A DNA stretch of 64,000 bases, taken from positions 62,001-126,000 of the forward strand of contig JAFEBL010000012.1 of assembly GCA_018242665.1 (NCBI GenBank), in the 5' to 3' direction. The notes beneath the pieces were generated by a model. It saw only the letters and a program-made list of their open reading frames with translations, made no database searches and was not told where the DNA came from. Every line of letters begins with the position of its first letter. The stretch's first letter is position 1. The DNA comes from Nitrospira sp. GTDB taxonomy: Bacteria; Nitrospirota; Nitrospiria; Nitrospirales; Nitrospiraceae. The translations under genes and the position numbers were made by a program. This document shows positions 44,981-53,676 of the stretch, in pieces.

Positions 44981-45106
44981 CTAGTTACCCTCGAAGAGGT
45001 AGCAGCCGTTGTCGCCGTTCGGAAACGCCGCGAGATGCACGTGGCAGTCGAGCAGGGATTTTAGAATCGGGCTTCTCATGGGGTCTTCTAATGAGTGCGT
45101 GTTCAT
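44981..45106 (-). pseudogene. N-terminal remnant of an amidohydrolase, or leader ORF of the sigma gene
   Basis: A 41-codon frame (ATG 45106, TAG 44981-44983). The peptide SPILKSLLDCHVHLAAFPNG, then DNGCYLFEGN matches the beginning of metal-dependent amidohydrolases (first metal ligands in DCHVH, then HLAALP-x-G-x-NGCY). After that the frame stops, so about 300 residues are missing. Either a decayed gene 5' end or a short leader peptide translated ahead of the sigma factor. It lies between the 3' end of the Aas-type gene and the sigma start. Confidence 0.5.
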
Positions 45107-45128
45107 GACGTGTCTCTCGATCGAAACC

Positions 45129-45163
45129 ATTCACGAAGCACGGTTCACGTTTGACGTTTTCCC
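45129..45163 (-). repeat. degenerate 7-bp repeat tract overlapping the aas 3' end
   Basis: Plus-strand reading: ATTCACG, AAGCACG, GTTCACG, TTTGACG, TTTTCCC. Every unit but the last ends in ACG, and the aas stop codon (45147-45145) lies inside the tract. Confidence 0.55.
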
Positions 45164-48100
45164 AGCCGTTCCATGGCGATTCGTTTCAAGGCTCGAAGAT
45201 CCAGCTTGCCGGTTCCCAGGATCGGAAGTGACTCGACTTTCAAGCAGTGGCTGTGCGAGGGGAGAAAAAGATTCGGCAGGCCCGCCGCGGCAGCCTTCGC
45301 CAGGATATGCGGAATCTTCTCCTCAGCGAGTGTATGCAAAACGGCCAATTGTTCGCCCTTTCGCTCATCCGGAACGCCGGTGACGGCACAGACCTGTATC
45401 TCTTCTCCTGATGCTAACTGCAGGGCCTCCTCCACGCGTCGATGCGGCACCATTTCGCCGCCGATTTTGGAAAACCGTGACAGCCGATCCGTGATGGTGA
45501 GAAATCCATCGTCGTCGAGCGTGGCGATGTCGCCGGTAATATACCATCCATCATGGATCGCCTGGGCGGTCAAATCTTCACGGCCGAGATAGCCGTTCAT
45601 CACATTCGGTCCCTTCACGAGCAACATGCCGGCTGTGCCTGGCGGAAGGAGGGCAAAACTATCGGGATCGACGATGCGAACCGACACGCCGGGAAGCGGC
45701 TGGCCGACGGTCCCGCGCCGCGAGGCTGGTTGGAAGAATCCCGCTGCGCGGAAGTCCGGACAATTGACCGCGATCACCGGAGCGCACTCGGTCACGCCAT
45801 ACCCTTCAATCGGCCCGATGCCGAACCGATCCTGGAAGGATTGGCAGAGGCGCAGGGGAAGTTTTTCCGCCCCGGTGAGCACCACCCGCAGCGTGCTGAA
45901 TTGCTCAGGTGTGCAGCGGCGTTGATAGAGCTGCAGAAACGTCGGCGTGCAGACAAGAAACGTGAGGCGATGTTTGGCGCAGAGCTCACCGATTGCGGTG
46001 ACATCAAGCGGTGACGGATGGAAGACGGTGGCCGCCCCGTTGAGCGTGACATACCAGAACACCAGATAGCCGAACGAATGGAACAGCGGAAGGATGCCCA
46101 GGATGCGATCGTCTCGATCCAACGGCAGCACCTGCGACACCGCCTGGACGTTAGCATCGATGCTGAAATGGGTCAGCATGACGCCTTTCGGTTCTCCGGT
46201 GCTGCCGCTGCTGAAGATGATCGTGGCGAGATCATCCATCGTGACCCGCTTGGTCTGCCCGCAGGCCGATTCGATGAGCCTGACCGGGGCGAGCAACGCA
46301 AGGAGTGCGGCAACGGCTTTGTGTCGCGGGCCAATGGTGGCGCCGATGTCTTCCAGCCAAATGACGATCGGCCCCTCAGGCAGGTCAATCTTGGCTTTCT
46401 CGATGAAGGTGCGGCTCGTGACAATGGTGCGCAGTTGGGCCTGCCGCACAGCGGATTCAAGCCCCGCCTTCCCTACGGTATAGTTGAGGTTGACGCAGGT
46501 CCTGCCGGCCAGTGCGGCGGCGACAGTGGTAAGCGCGCCGGCGACGGTCGGCGGCAAGAGCAATCCGACGTACGATTGGTCCATCCAGTGCGTGCGAAGT
46601 GCGCGTGCCAGGGCGATGGCGCCGATCAAGGCTTGGAGGGAGGACACGTGGGGCTTGTTCATGTCGGCCATGGCTAGTCGGAAGGGATGGCGGCGCATGG
46701 CATGGACGAACGCCGCGTGCAAGGGACGTCTGGTGGACTTTCGTAGTTGCCAGGCCTCTTCGCCAAGCTCACGTACCAGCCGGCGGAGTTCGTGTGCCGG
46801 CGTATCGGCGCTCACGGGATTGCCGAACGAGACGGTGACCGGATAGGGGAGGCGCTCCGGCCATTTGGTGACGAACCGCCCTCCGACAAAACTGAAAATG
46901 CTGCCCCACACGCGATCCAGGTGCACCGGCACGACCGGCACCTCACGCCCCTTCACAATCCGCTCGAAACCGCGGCGGAACGGTAAGAGATTCCCGGTGC
47001 GAGTGATCTGGCCTTCCGGAAAAATACAAACGAGATCGCCGGCATCGAGCGCGTGGCCCGCATCCCGAAGGGCGCGAAGGATCACGCGGGGACCGCCTTC
47101 GGAAGAAATCGGAATGACCCGCAAGGCCTTCATAAACGGTTTGAAGAGCGGATGATTGACGTATTGGGCATCGACGACGAAGCGAATGGGGCGATCCAGG
47201 CTGGCGATGAGCAGAAAACCGTCGATAAAAGAAATGTGGTTGGGCACGAGCAACGCGCCACCGGTGACGGGGACCTGCGACTGCCCGACGATGCGGAGCC
47301 GATAAATGGTGTGCGTCAGCAGGACGAGAACCAGTCGCAGGAAGGTGTCGGGCATGAGCCACATCGCCCAGGCGGTGCCGATCGTGGTGCCGAGCGCCGT
47401 TGCCAGGAAAATCCCGGCCGTCGAGAGGCCTGCGTTGGCTAACAGGCCACCGCTCAGTGAGCCCAGGAGAATACCGGTGAAGACGCAGATATTTTCCAGG
47501 GCGATGACCGACCCTCGGCGGTCGTGCGGCGCGCGCCATTGCACCAGCGCATTGATCGGAATGAAGATCAACGCGCTCGCGATGCCCAGGGCCATCATCA
47601 GCGCCAGGGTGCCGGGAAAGTCAGGAGTGGCCCACCCGAGCGCCAACAGGAACATCGCAACACCGGCTGCGCCCAGTGGCACCAGTCCGTATTCCACGCG
47701 AGAGCGGGAGAGTCGACTGACGACCAAGGCGCCCAGTCCGATGCCCACAGAGGTCAGGGCGGAAGGGACGGTCGCCAACGCGTCCGAGAGGCCCAGCACG
47801 GCCTTGGCATAGACCAGCACGTTTTGGACGACGAGGCTGGCGACGGTCCAGAAAAACACCGCGCCGATAATGGCCAGCCGTAAGAGCCGATCCGCCTGTA
47901 ACGCAGAAATGGCACCCCGCAAGGTGTCGAACAGGCCGCCTGCCGCACGCGCGGCCGGAACAGGCGGAACCGTCCATGCCGCGATGAATCCGGTCAGGGC
48001 AAGCAGGGTCAAGGAGAAGGGAGCGAGCCACGTCTGGTTACCGGCGCCGGCCAACAGGAATCCTCCTGCCGTGGTGCCGGTCAAAATCGCGAGGAAAGTA

Positions 48101-48603
48101 AACAATTCCAGCAGGCTATTGCCGCGCGCAAGTTGGTCGTGTGGGAGCAATTCGGGAAGAATCCCATACTTGGCCGGACTGAAAATCGCGCTATGGACCC
48201 CCATGCAGGCCAGCACGGCCAGCGCCCAGGCCCCTCCGCCAGGATGGGACACGAGGGCCCAGGTCGCCGCGGCCATGAGCAGGACTTCCACGGCCTTCAT
48301 CGTGATGATGACGGTGCGCTTACTGATCCGATCGGCAAACAATCCGGAGACGAAGGACGTCAGGACCAGCGGCAGGGTGAAGACCACCATGGCTAAGGTC
48401 GTCTGCGTTTGGGACGCCGTTTCCACGTCTTGCCCGGGCGAGAGGGCGGCAGTGGCCGACCGGATTCCCAGAAGGGCAACCATGAATTTCCAGGCGTTGT
48501 CATTAAAGGCGCCGCAAAACTGCGCCACGAGTAGCCCGCGCAATGGATGTGGAGGGTGTGGTGAGGAATCCGGCTGCGGATCGATAGGGGCCTCCCGTAT
48601 CAA
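45145..48603 (-). CDS. aas: Aas-like protein: LplT-type MFS + PlsC acyltransferase + acyl-CoA/ACP synthetase
   Basis: A 1152-aa three-part membrane enzyme. Residues 20-420: a 12-TM LplT-like transporter (GAFNDNAWKFMVALL, GLFADRISKRTVI). Residues about 430-630: PlsC acyltransferase with NHISFIDG and VCIFPEGQITRTG. Residues about 655-1150: an AMP-forming ligase with IIFSSGSTGEPKGVMLTH, GYGVTECAPVIAVN and GWYITGDIA. Together they re-acylate lysophospholipids taken up across the membrane. The start is unclear: TTG 48603 is the only usable start codon before the first TM helix and has no SD. The gene ends in a heptad-repeat tract. Confidence 0.93.
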   Translation of the reverse strand: MIREAPIDPQPDSSPHPPHPLRGLLVAQFCGAFNDNAWKFMVALLGIRSATAALSPGQDVETASQTQTTLAMVVFTLPLVLTSFVSGLFADRISKRTVIITMKAVEVLLMAAATWALVSHPGGGAWALAVLACMGVHSAIFSPAKYGILPELLPHDQLARGNSLLELFTFLAILTGTTAGGFLLAGAGNQTWLAPFSLTLLALTGFIAAWTVPPVPAARAAGGLFDTLRGAISALQADRLLRLAIIGAVFFWTVASLVVQNVLVYAKAVLGLSDALATVPSALTSVGIGLGALVVSRLSRSRVEYGLVPLGAAGVAMFLLALGWATPDFPGTLALMMALGIASALIFIPINALVQWRAPHDRRGSVIALENICVFTGILLGSLSGGLLANAGLSTAGIFLATALGTTIGTAWAMWLMPDTFLRLVLVLLTHTIYRLRIVGQSQVPVTGGALLVPNHISFIDGFLLIASLDRPIRFVVDAQYVNHPLFKPFMKALRVIPISSEGGPRVILRALRDAGHALDAGDLVCIFPEGQITRTGNLLPFRRGFERIVKGREVPVVPVHLDRVWGSIFSFVGGRFVTKWPERLPYPVTVSFGNPVSADTPAHELRRLVRELGEEAWQLRKSTRRPLHAAFVHAMRRHPFRLAMADMNKPHVSSLQALIGAIALARALRTHWMDQSYVGLLLPPTVAGALTTVAAALAGRTCVNLNYTVGKAGLESAVRQAQLRTIVTSRTFIEKAKIDLPEGPIVIWLEDIGATIGPRHKAVAALLALLAPVRLIESACGQTKRVTMDDLATIIFSSGSTGEPKGVMLTHFSIDANVQAVSQVLPLDRDDRILGILPLFHSFGYLVFWYVTLNGAATVFHPSPLDVTAIGELCAKHRLTFLVCTPTFLQLYQRRCTPEQFSTLRVVLTGAEKLPLRLCQSFQDRFGIGPIEGYGVTECAPVIAVNCPDFRAAGFFQPASRRGTVGQPLPGVSVRIVDPDSFALLPPGTAGMLLVKGPNVMNGYLGREDLTAQAIHDGWYITGDIATLDDDGFLTITDRLSRFSKIGGEMVPHRRVEEALQLASGEEIQVCAVTGVPDERKGEQLAVLHTLAEEKIPHILAKAAAAGLPNLFLPSHSHCLKVESLPILGTGKLDLRALKRIAMERLGKRQT

Positions 48604-48671
48604 ATGGTGAATGACAGCGTCGTGCGCAGCTCTTCAGTCTGCCGAAACTGCCGGAATGATGCAATTCCTGA

Positions 48672-50555
48672 TCATACAGACGACCCAAGGCCGTTCACCG
48701 GCAGTCCTTCGAGCGCCATGATGCGAAGAGCGTTCGTCGTCGGGCAGGGACCTGGTTTCAGGCGATAATCGAAGTGTAAGGCACCTTGGGCGACGGTTTC
48801 CTGAAAATGTACATTGGTGACGGTGGGAAGTTGTCGCTCCAGCTCGGACAATTCGAGGTCGTGCGTGGTCACCAGGCCAAAACCGTTTCCCGCTGCGAGC
48901 GCCGTAATGAGTGCGCGCCCGCCGATCAGCCGCTCCCGATTGTTCGTGCCTTTGAAGACTTCATCGATCAACCACAGCACCGGGGGGGCCTGTTCGTTTC
49001 GCGTGTCGTCGAGAATCATCTTCAGACGTTTGACCTCGGCATAAAAAAACGAGAGGCCGCCGTCGAGGGAGTCGTCCACGCGGATGCAACTGCCGATGCG
49101 GACCGGCGACCAGGTGAACGAGGCGGCGCACACCGGTCCTCCTGCCTGCGCGAGGCAGGTATTGATGCCGATGGTGCGGAGAAAGGTGCTTTTGCCGGAC
49201 ATGTTGGAGCCGGTCACCAGGTAGATACAGCCCCGGCCTGTGAAGCGGATCGCATTGGCGACGCGCACCGCCGGTGGGATCAGCGGATGCGCCAATCCTT
49301 CGGCTGCCAACACCGGCATCTCACTGTTGCCGGACCTGTTCGCGCCGGCTTCGATCATGCTTGGCCACAGATAGTCCGGATGAAGGTACGCGAACGTGGC
49401 GAGGGATGCGGCCGCGTCCAATTCGGCCAGCAACTCGAACCACGCGGGGGCAATGGTGGCGATCCGGTCCTGGAGTTGCTGGAGCCGATAGGTATGGTAG
49501 AGGTCCCAGGGGCCAACGGCGTTGATGAGGTAGTGGACCAGCGGATGGGCACGTACGCTGAGCCGGTTCATGACCGAAGCGGCCTGTGCCAGTGATCGTG
49601 ATGGACGGCTCTCGCTGTCCAGGAGCGGCTGGCAGAGTTGAGCCAGGTGAGGGGTGCGCCGGTAGGAGCGCCGCTCCAGATAGCCGAGCACTGCGCTGAG
49701 GCGCTCCAATTGGAGATGCAGCGATTGAGCATGGTCGAAAATCTCTTCCGATCGGCTCCGCACCGAGAGAAACAGCAAGGCATAGAGACCGAACGAGAGC
49801 ATCCAATAGTTACCGAGTCCGTACAGGAGGTCAGCGAACAGCAGTGCTCCCGTCGTGAGAGTCAGCGCGGTTTCGGTGACCAGCATGGGGATGAGCCCGG
49901 AGTCATCCACCCGCTTCTGCAGGACGGATAGGAGTCGCCGGCCGTCGATATCCGCGTCCTCCACGGTTTGTGCTTCCAGGATCATTCGGTCCCGGAGAAG
50001 CACCAGGGGTGTCAGCTCGCGGATGAGGGCTTGGCGGCTGCGCCACGGCGCGATTTCCGGTGGCTGGTCCAGCAGCCATGAGGTCAGGCGCTGCCGTCCT
50101 TGTGAGGAAATAGTCTGATCGATCAGATGGAGCAGCGAATGGGGGCCGGCGAGATCGAGGTCTCTGGCATACCCGTGCCGCTCAGGTACCGTGACGGGAT
50201 GCAGCGGAATCTCTGACCAGGACAGATGGATGCGCGCCAGATGAACCTGCTTGATCCCGCGCCAACGACGCAGTCGATGCAAGCGATCTTCCAGCCTGTT
50301 ATGATGCCAGGCCACGACGAGGAACAGCACGATGCTGAATGCTAGCGCCGCGTTGCCGGAGGCGGTCCATCCGAATTTATGTGGGATGATCGAGCCAAAA
50401 AGTCCCGAGGCGAAGACGGCCAGACGCAACGTGGTGAAGCGCGCGCTGATCCTTCGGCCCCTGTCCTCGAGCCTCGCCACACGACGGAGGCCGCGCAGCA
50501 GGCCGGCTTCGCGGGTGGAGCAGGATGGAATGTGTGACAGTGAAACCGGTTGCAC
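48672..50555 (-). CDS. membrane-associated MutS-family ATPase
   Basis: About 627 aa. Two pairs of TM helices (AVFASGLFGSIIPHKFGW and AFSIVLFLVVAWH near the N-terminus; LTTGALLFADLLYGLGNYWM and LSFGLYALLFLSV in the middle) frame a MutS core/lever-like helical part. The C-terminal MutS ATPase has Walker A VTGSNMSGKSTFLRTIG, then SCIRVDDSLDGGLSFFYAEV, Walker B PPVLWLIDEVFKGTNNRER and the switch FGLVTTHDLELSEL. It lacks the mismatch-binding and Smr domains of MutS/MutS2. Start uncertain: GTG 50555 is chosen because it avoids the divergent prmA gene 29 bp away. Confidence 0.88.
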   Translation of the reverse strand: MQPVSLSHIPSCSTREAGLLRGLRRVARLEDRGRRISARFTTLRLAVFASGLFGSIIPHKFGWTASGNAALAFSIVLFLVVAWHHNRLEDRLHRLRRWRGIKQVHLARIHLSWSEIPLHPVTVPERHGYARDLDLAGPHSLLHLIDQTISSQGRQRLTSWLLDQPPEIAPWRSRQALIRELTPLVLLRDRMILEAQTVEDADIDGRRLLSVLQKRVDDSGLIPMLVTETALTLTTGALLFADLLYGLGNYWMLSFGLYALLFLSVRSRSEEIFDHAQSLHLQLERLSAVLGYLERRSYRRTPHLAQLCQPLLDSESRPSRSLAQAASVMNRLSVRAHPLVHYLINAVGPWDLYHTYRLQQLQDRIATIAPAWFELLAELDAAASLATFAYLHPDYLWPSMIEAGANRSGNSEMPVLAAEGLAHPLIPPAVRVANAIRFTGRGCIYLVTGSNMSGKSTFLRTIGINTCLAQAGGPVCAASFTWSPVRIGSCIRVDDSLDGGLSFFYAEVKRLKMILDDTRNEQAPPVLWLIDEVFKGTNNRERLIGGRALITALAAGNGFGLVTTHDLELSELERQLPTVTNVHFQETVAQGALHFDYRLKPGPCPTTNALRIMALEGLPVNGLGSSV

Positions 50556-50584
50556 AATAGTGCAGACGATACTGGGAGTCTGAG

Positions 50585-51520
50585 ATGGCGTCAACCTCCA
50601 AGACCGATCATGTTGTATCAGAGCATGTCGGTGCGGGACAGATGCAGGACTGGGTACAGGTCGATGTGCGGACCTCAATTGACGCCGGTGAACTCCTGGG
50701 CCTGTTGAATGATCCGGCCGTCACCGGCGCCTGGCAGGAAGATGAACAGGTGCATCTGTACTGGCCTGAACATCGCTGCGGGCCGGATACGTGGGTAGGG
50801 CTCAAGCTGGCGCTGAGGCAACTTGGCGAAGCGGACCCTCAGCGCGCCGTCACGATCAATCGGTTGCCGAATGAAGATTGGAATGCCCAATGGTCGCGCC
50901 TGGTGGAACCGATTACCATCGGGCGAATGATCATCAGGCCAAGTTGGCGGAAGGTTCCGCTGGGCACAGGCCAAATTGAACTGGTCATCGACCCCAAGCA
51001 AGCGTTCGGAACGGGACACCATGCGACAACGCACCTCCTGATCGAGTGGCTTCAGCACTGCGTGATGCCGACCGACCGGGTGCTGGATGTGGGAACCGGC
51101 AGCGGCATACTGGCCATGGTCGCATTGCGGCTTGGGGCGGACGCGGCGGTGGGAGAAGATTGTGATCCTGTGGCTATCGACTGCGCGCGGGAGTATGCGC
51201 AGACGAACGGGTTCGATGGGCGATTGATGCTCGTCGTGCGTGATGCGCAAGGGGCGCAGGCTCTGGATCGGATCCCTCCCACTCTGGTTCTCGCGAATTT
51301 GGATCGGCAGACGCTACTGCTGGCGGCGGACAGTCTGTGTGGGTATGCCTCTGGCGGCGCACGCCTGTTACTGTCAGGCCTACTGGTGGATCAACGTGCT
51401 GAGATTGAAGCGGCCTATGCTGCGCGCGGGGTGTATGTGAAGGCCGTGCGGGAGCGTGATGGGTGGCTCGCGTTGGAGGCAGCAGCAATGGAATCGTGTG
51501 AGGGGGGCCTGTGCTCCTGA
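50585..51520 (+). CDS. prmA: ribosomal protein L11 methyltransferase
   Basis: A 311-aa class I methyltransferase. N-terminal substrate domain with NRLPNEDWNAQWSRLVEPIT; SAM-binding motif I VLDVGTGSGILAMVALRLG (about 170), preceded by the PrmA-specific AFGTGHHATTHLLIEWL; motif IV LVLANLDRQTLLLAA replaces the usual ANIL. It should trimethylate L11 in the cytoplasm. GGGAG with 6 nt before ATG 50585. Genes for a MOSC protein and another methyltransferase follow on the same strand with short gaps. Confidence 0.92.
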   Translation: MASTSKTDHVVSEHVGAGQMQDWVQVDVRTSIDAGELLGLLNDPAVTGAWQEDEQVHLYWPEHRCGPDTWVGLKLALRQLGEADPQRAVTINRLPNEDWNAQWSRLVEPITIGRMIIRPSWRKVPLGTGQIELVIDPKQAFGTGHHATTHLLIEWLQHCVMPTDRVLDVGTGSGILAMVALRLGADAAVGEDCDPVAIDCAREYAQTNGFDGRLMLVVRDAQGAQALDRIPPTLVLANLDRQTLLLAADSLCGYASGGARLLLSGLLVDQRAEIEAAYAARGVYVKAVRERDGWLALEAAAMESCEGGLCS

Positions 51521-51530
51521 AACGAGCGTG

Positions 51531-52016
51531 ATGCGACCAACCCTTCCGCATATCCATCAGGTGAGTTTGTCTGACGGCGGCGTGCCGAAGTTGGCCGTCT
51601 CCACGGCGCATGTCACCGTGAGTGGATTGGCCGGTGATCGTCAACGCAACCGGAAGTATCATGGCGGAGCCGACCGGGCGGTCTGTCTGTATTCACTGGA
51701 GGTGATAGAGGCCTTGCGGGCAGAAGGTCATTCGATTGCGCCTGGTTCCTCCGGAGAGAATTTGACCCTGGCGGGACTCGAGTGGACGCAGGTACGGCCG
51801 GGCGACCGACTGACGATTGGCGGAACAGTGCAGTTGGAGATCACGAGTTATACGACACCCTGTCGGCTCAACGGACAGTGGTTCAAAGATGGAGATTACG
51901 GGCGGATCGCGCAGGCTGCCTACCCAGGATGGAGCCGATTATATGCACGAGTTCTCCGTGAAGGGACTGTCACCCAGAGTGATGCTGTGGTTGTAGAATG
52001 GCTGCATGGAGAGTGA
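51531..52016 (+). CDS. MOSC domain protein
   Basis: A 161-aa stand-alone MOSC protein (molybdenum cofactor sulfurase C-terminal fold). Family marks: HIHQVSLSDGGVPKLAV, GLAGDRQRNRKYHGGADRAV, SGENLTLAGLEW, PGDRLTIGGTVQLEI and the conserved Cys in TSYTTPCRLNGQW. Members such as YiiM/YuaD bind Moco and reduce hydroxylated purines or amidoximes. ATG 51531 is 10 nt after prmA; the SD is poor. The neighbouring sulfite-oxidase-like gene at 10.9-11.6 kb shows that Moco enzymes exist in this organism. Confidence 0.92.
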   Translation: MRPTLPHIHQVSLSDGGVPKLAVSTAHVTVSGLAGDRQRNRKYHGGADRAVCLYSLEVIEALRAEGHSIAPGSSGENLTLAGLEWTQVRPGDRLTIGGTVQLEITSYTTPCRLNGQWFKDGDYGRIAQAAYPGWSRLYARVLREGTVTQSDAVVVEWLHGE

Positions 52017-52051
52017 ACGGGCAGGAGTGTGCGATTGGCGAGGAGCATGAG

Positions 52052-52711
52052 ATGCAACGTACGTTGGAACCGGAGCTGATGGAGGATGTTGCGCAGGCCC
52101 GTGCCTATGCGCAGGCGGATTTTGCCGAAGAGAATCAGGGATTCGTGGATCGGTTTCGCGACTATTTTCCTGACTGGAGTTCGGGGCATGTCGTCGATCT
52201 CGGTTGCGGGCCGGGCGATATTGCCATCCGCTTCCTCCGAGCCTACCCTGAAGCGCGGGTCACGGCGGTAGATGCCAGCCGCCCGATGCTTGATCTGGCG
52301 GCCGAGGCGGTGGCCGAAGCCGGGTTGACGGCTCGTATTGCCCTCCAGTGCGAACGCTTTCAATCGCTGGTGCTGCCCGAGCAGGCGGATGCACTTGTGT
52401 CGAATAGTCTTCTGCACCATATCCCCAATCCGTTGCAGTTTTGGTTTCGCTTGAAACAGTTGGCCAAACCCGGCGCCTGCATTCTGGTGATGGATCTGCT
52501 GCGTCCCGATTCGTCGGAAGCGGCCCAGGCGCTGGTGGAGCAGTATGCTGCCGATGAAGATCCCATTCTCAAACGGGACTTCTTTCATTCCTTGCTCGCG
52601 TCGTTTACCGAGGATGAAGTGGCGGCGCAGTTGGCGGAAATGAATCTCTCCAGGTTACTGATCGACGTCCCCGACGACCGGCACTGGGTTGTGGGAGGCA
52701 CCATCCTCTGA
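52052..52711 (+). CDS. class I SAM-dependent methyltransferase
   Basis: A 219-aa enzyme with motif I VVDLGCGPGDIAIRFLRAYP (about 47-66), motif II VTAVDASRPMLDLA, motif III ADALVSNSLLHHIPNP, and PGACILVMDLLRPD. The layout is of the UbiE/Trm-like small-molecule or lipid methyltransferases; substrate unknown. GAGGAG precedes ATG 52052 by 6 nt. The frame extends upstream into the MOSC gene, but the sequence there is not family-like. Confidence 0.92.
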   Translation: MQRTLEPELMEDVAQARAYAQADFAEENQGFVDRFRDYFPDWSSGHVVDLGCGPGDIAIRFLRAYPEARVTAVDASRPMLDLAAEAVAEAGLTARIALQCERFQSLVLPEQADALVSNSLLHHIPNPLQFWFRLKQLAKPGACILVMDLLRPDSSEAAQALVEQYAADEDPILKRDFFHSLLASFTEDEVAAQLAEMNLSRLLIDVPDDRHWVVGGTIL

Positions 52712-52796
52712 GGAAGTTGCGTATGTCCGCTCACGATGCCAGGTTTGTGTGATGCCCGTTTCTCCCCAGCCGGATGTGCATCCAGGAGGATTTGCC

Positions 52797-53627
52797 ATGA
52801 GGCTGTCCCACGCCATGGTCGGCCTGGTGGTGCTGGGTATCTGCCTGTTCGACAGCCATGTCGTTCACGCGCAGTTGGATCGATTGCGGGCGCAGAGGCC
52901 TGCTGCACTCCCACCGGTGTCTGATACTCCGTCGATTCTGATTCCCGAGGGTGAGTTTCTCATGGGCGCCGGAGGCTCTGATGCGCTTGAGGACGAGAAG
53001 CCGCAACACCTTGTCTGGCTTGATCGCTACGACATCGATCTTCATGAAGTCACGACCGCCCAATATGCCGATTTCCTTGCCCACGAACAGCGGCCGGCGC
53101 CGTGGCAATGGGAGGCCGTGGATCTGCCCCGGCATCACGATCGTCCGGTCATCGGCGTGAATTGGTTTGATGCAGAGGCCTACTGCCGATGGCGGGGGAA
53201 GCGCCTCCCGACGGAAGCCGAGTGGGAAAAGGCGGCACGGGGAACGGATGCGCGGTCCTACCCCTGGGGGAATCAGGCCCCTGAGCAGAAACGGGCCAAC
53301 TTTGGGCTGGGCGCGAGATTCAGTTACAGCCACGTGCTGGCGCCGGTTCAGAATTACGAGCAGGGACTCAGCCCCTATGGGCTCTACCAGATGGCAGGGA
53401 ATGTCGGGGAATGGGTGGCTGATTGGTATGGCACGAACTACTACGAGGTCAGTGCTCCGAAAAATCCGGCTGGGCCCGGCTCCGGCTCGTTTCGTGTGGT
53501 GCGGGGAGGGTCCTGGTCGGACCTTCCGAAGTATCTGTTGGCCTTCGGGCGTCTTCGGTTACCGCCGGAGACTCGCAACAGTTACACGGGATTTCGTTGT
53601 GCCCGTACGGTCGGTCCCGCTTCATGA
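52797..53627 (+). CDS. formylglycine-generating-enzyme-fold protein lacking catalytic cysteines
   Basis: A 276-aa exported protein: signal peptide GLVVLGICLFDSHVVHAQ, then the FGE-sulfatase/SUMF1 fold (IPEGEFLMGAGGSDA, HEVTTAQYADFLAHE, VIGVNWFDAEAYCRWRGKRL, PTEAEWEKAARG, YQMAGNVGEWVADWY, FRVVRGGSW, NSYTGFRCAR). Real FGE has two Cys in the loop after GGS(Y/W); here it reads SDLPKYLLAFGR without Cys, so it is not expected to oxidise sulfatase cysteines. It may be a ligand-binding or structural relative. AGGAGG before ATG at 6 nt. Confidence 0.9.
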   Translation: MRLSHAMVGLVVLGICLFDSHVVHAQLDRLRAQRPAALPPVSDTPSILIPEGEFLMGAGGSDALEDEKPQHLVWLDRYDIDLHEVTTAQYADFLAHEQRPAPWQWEAVDLPRHHDRPVIGVNWFDAEAYCRWRGKRLPTEAEWEKAARGTDARSYPWGNQAPEQKRANFGLGARFSYSHVLAPVQNYEQGLSPYGLYQMAGNVGEWVADWYGTNYYEVSAPKNPAGPGSGSFRVVRGGSWSDLPKYLLAFGRLRLPPETRNSYTGFRCARTVGPAS

Positions 53628-53676
53628 CCGTGAGCCGGGCACTCCTGCCCTCCGGCTCACGGGGTTTCGGCCAGAA

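Noticed and set aside
48786-49595. 269-codon plus-strand frame
   Set aside because: Antisense to the MutS-type ATPase; no recognisable domain.
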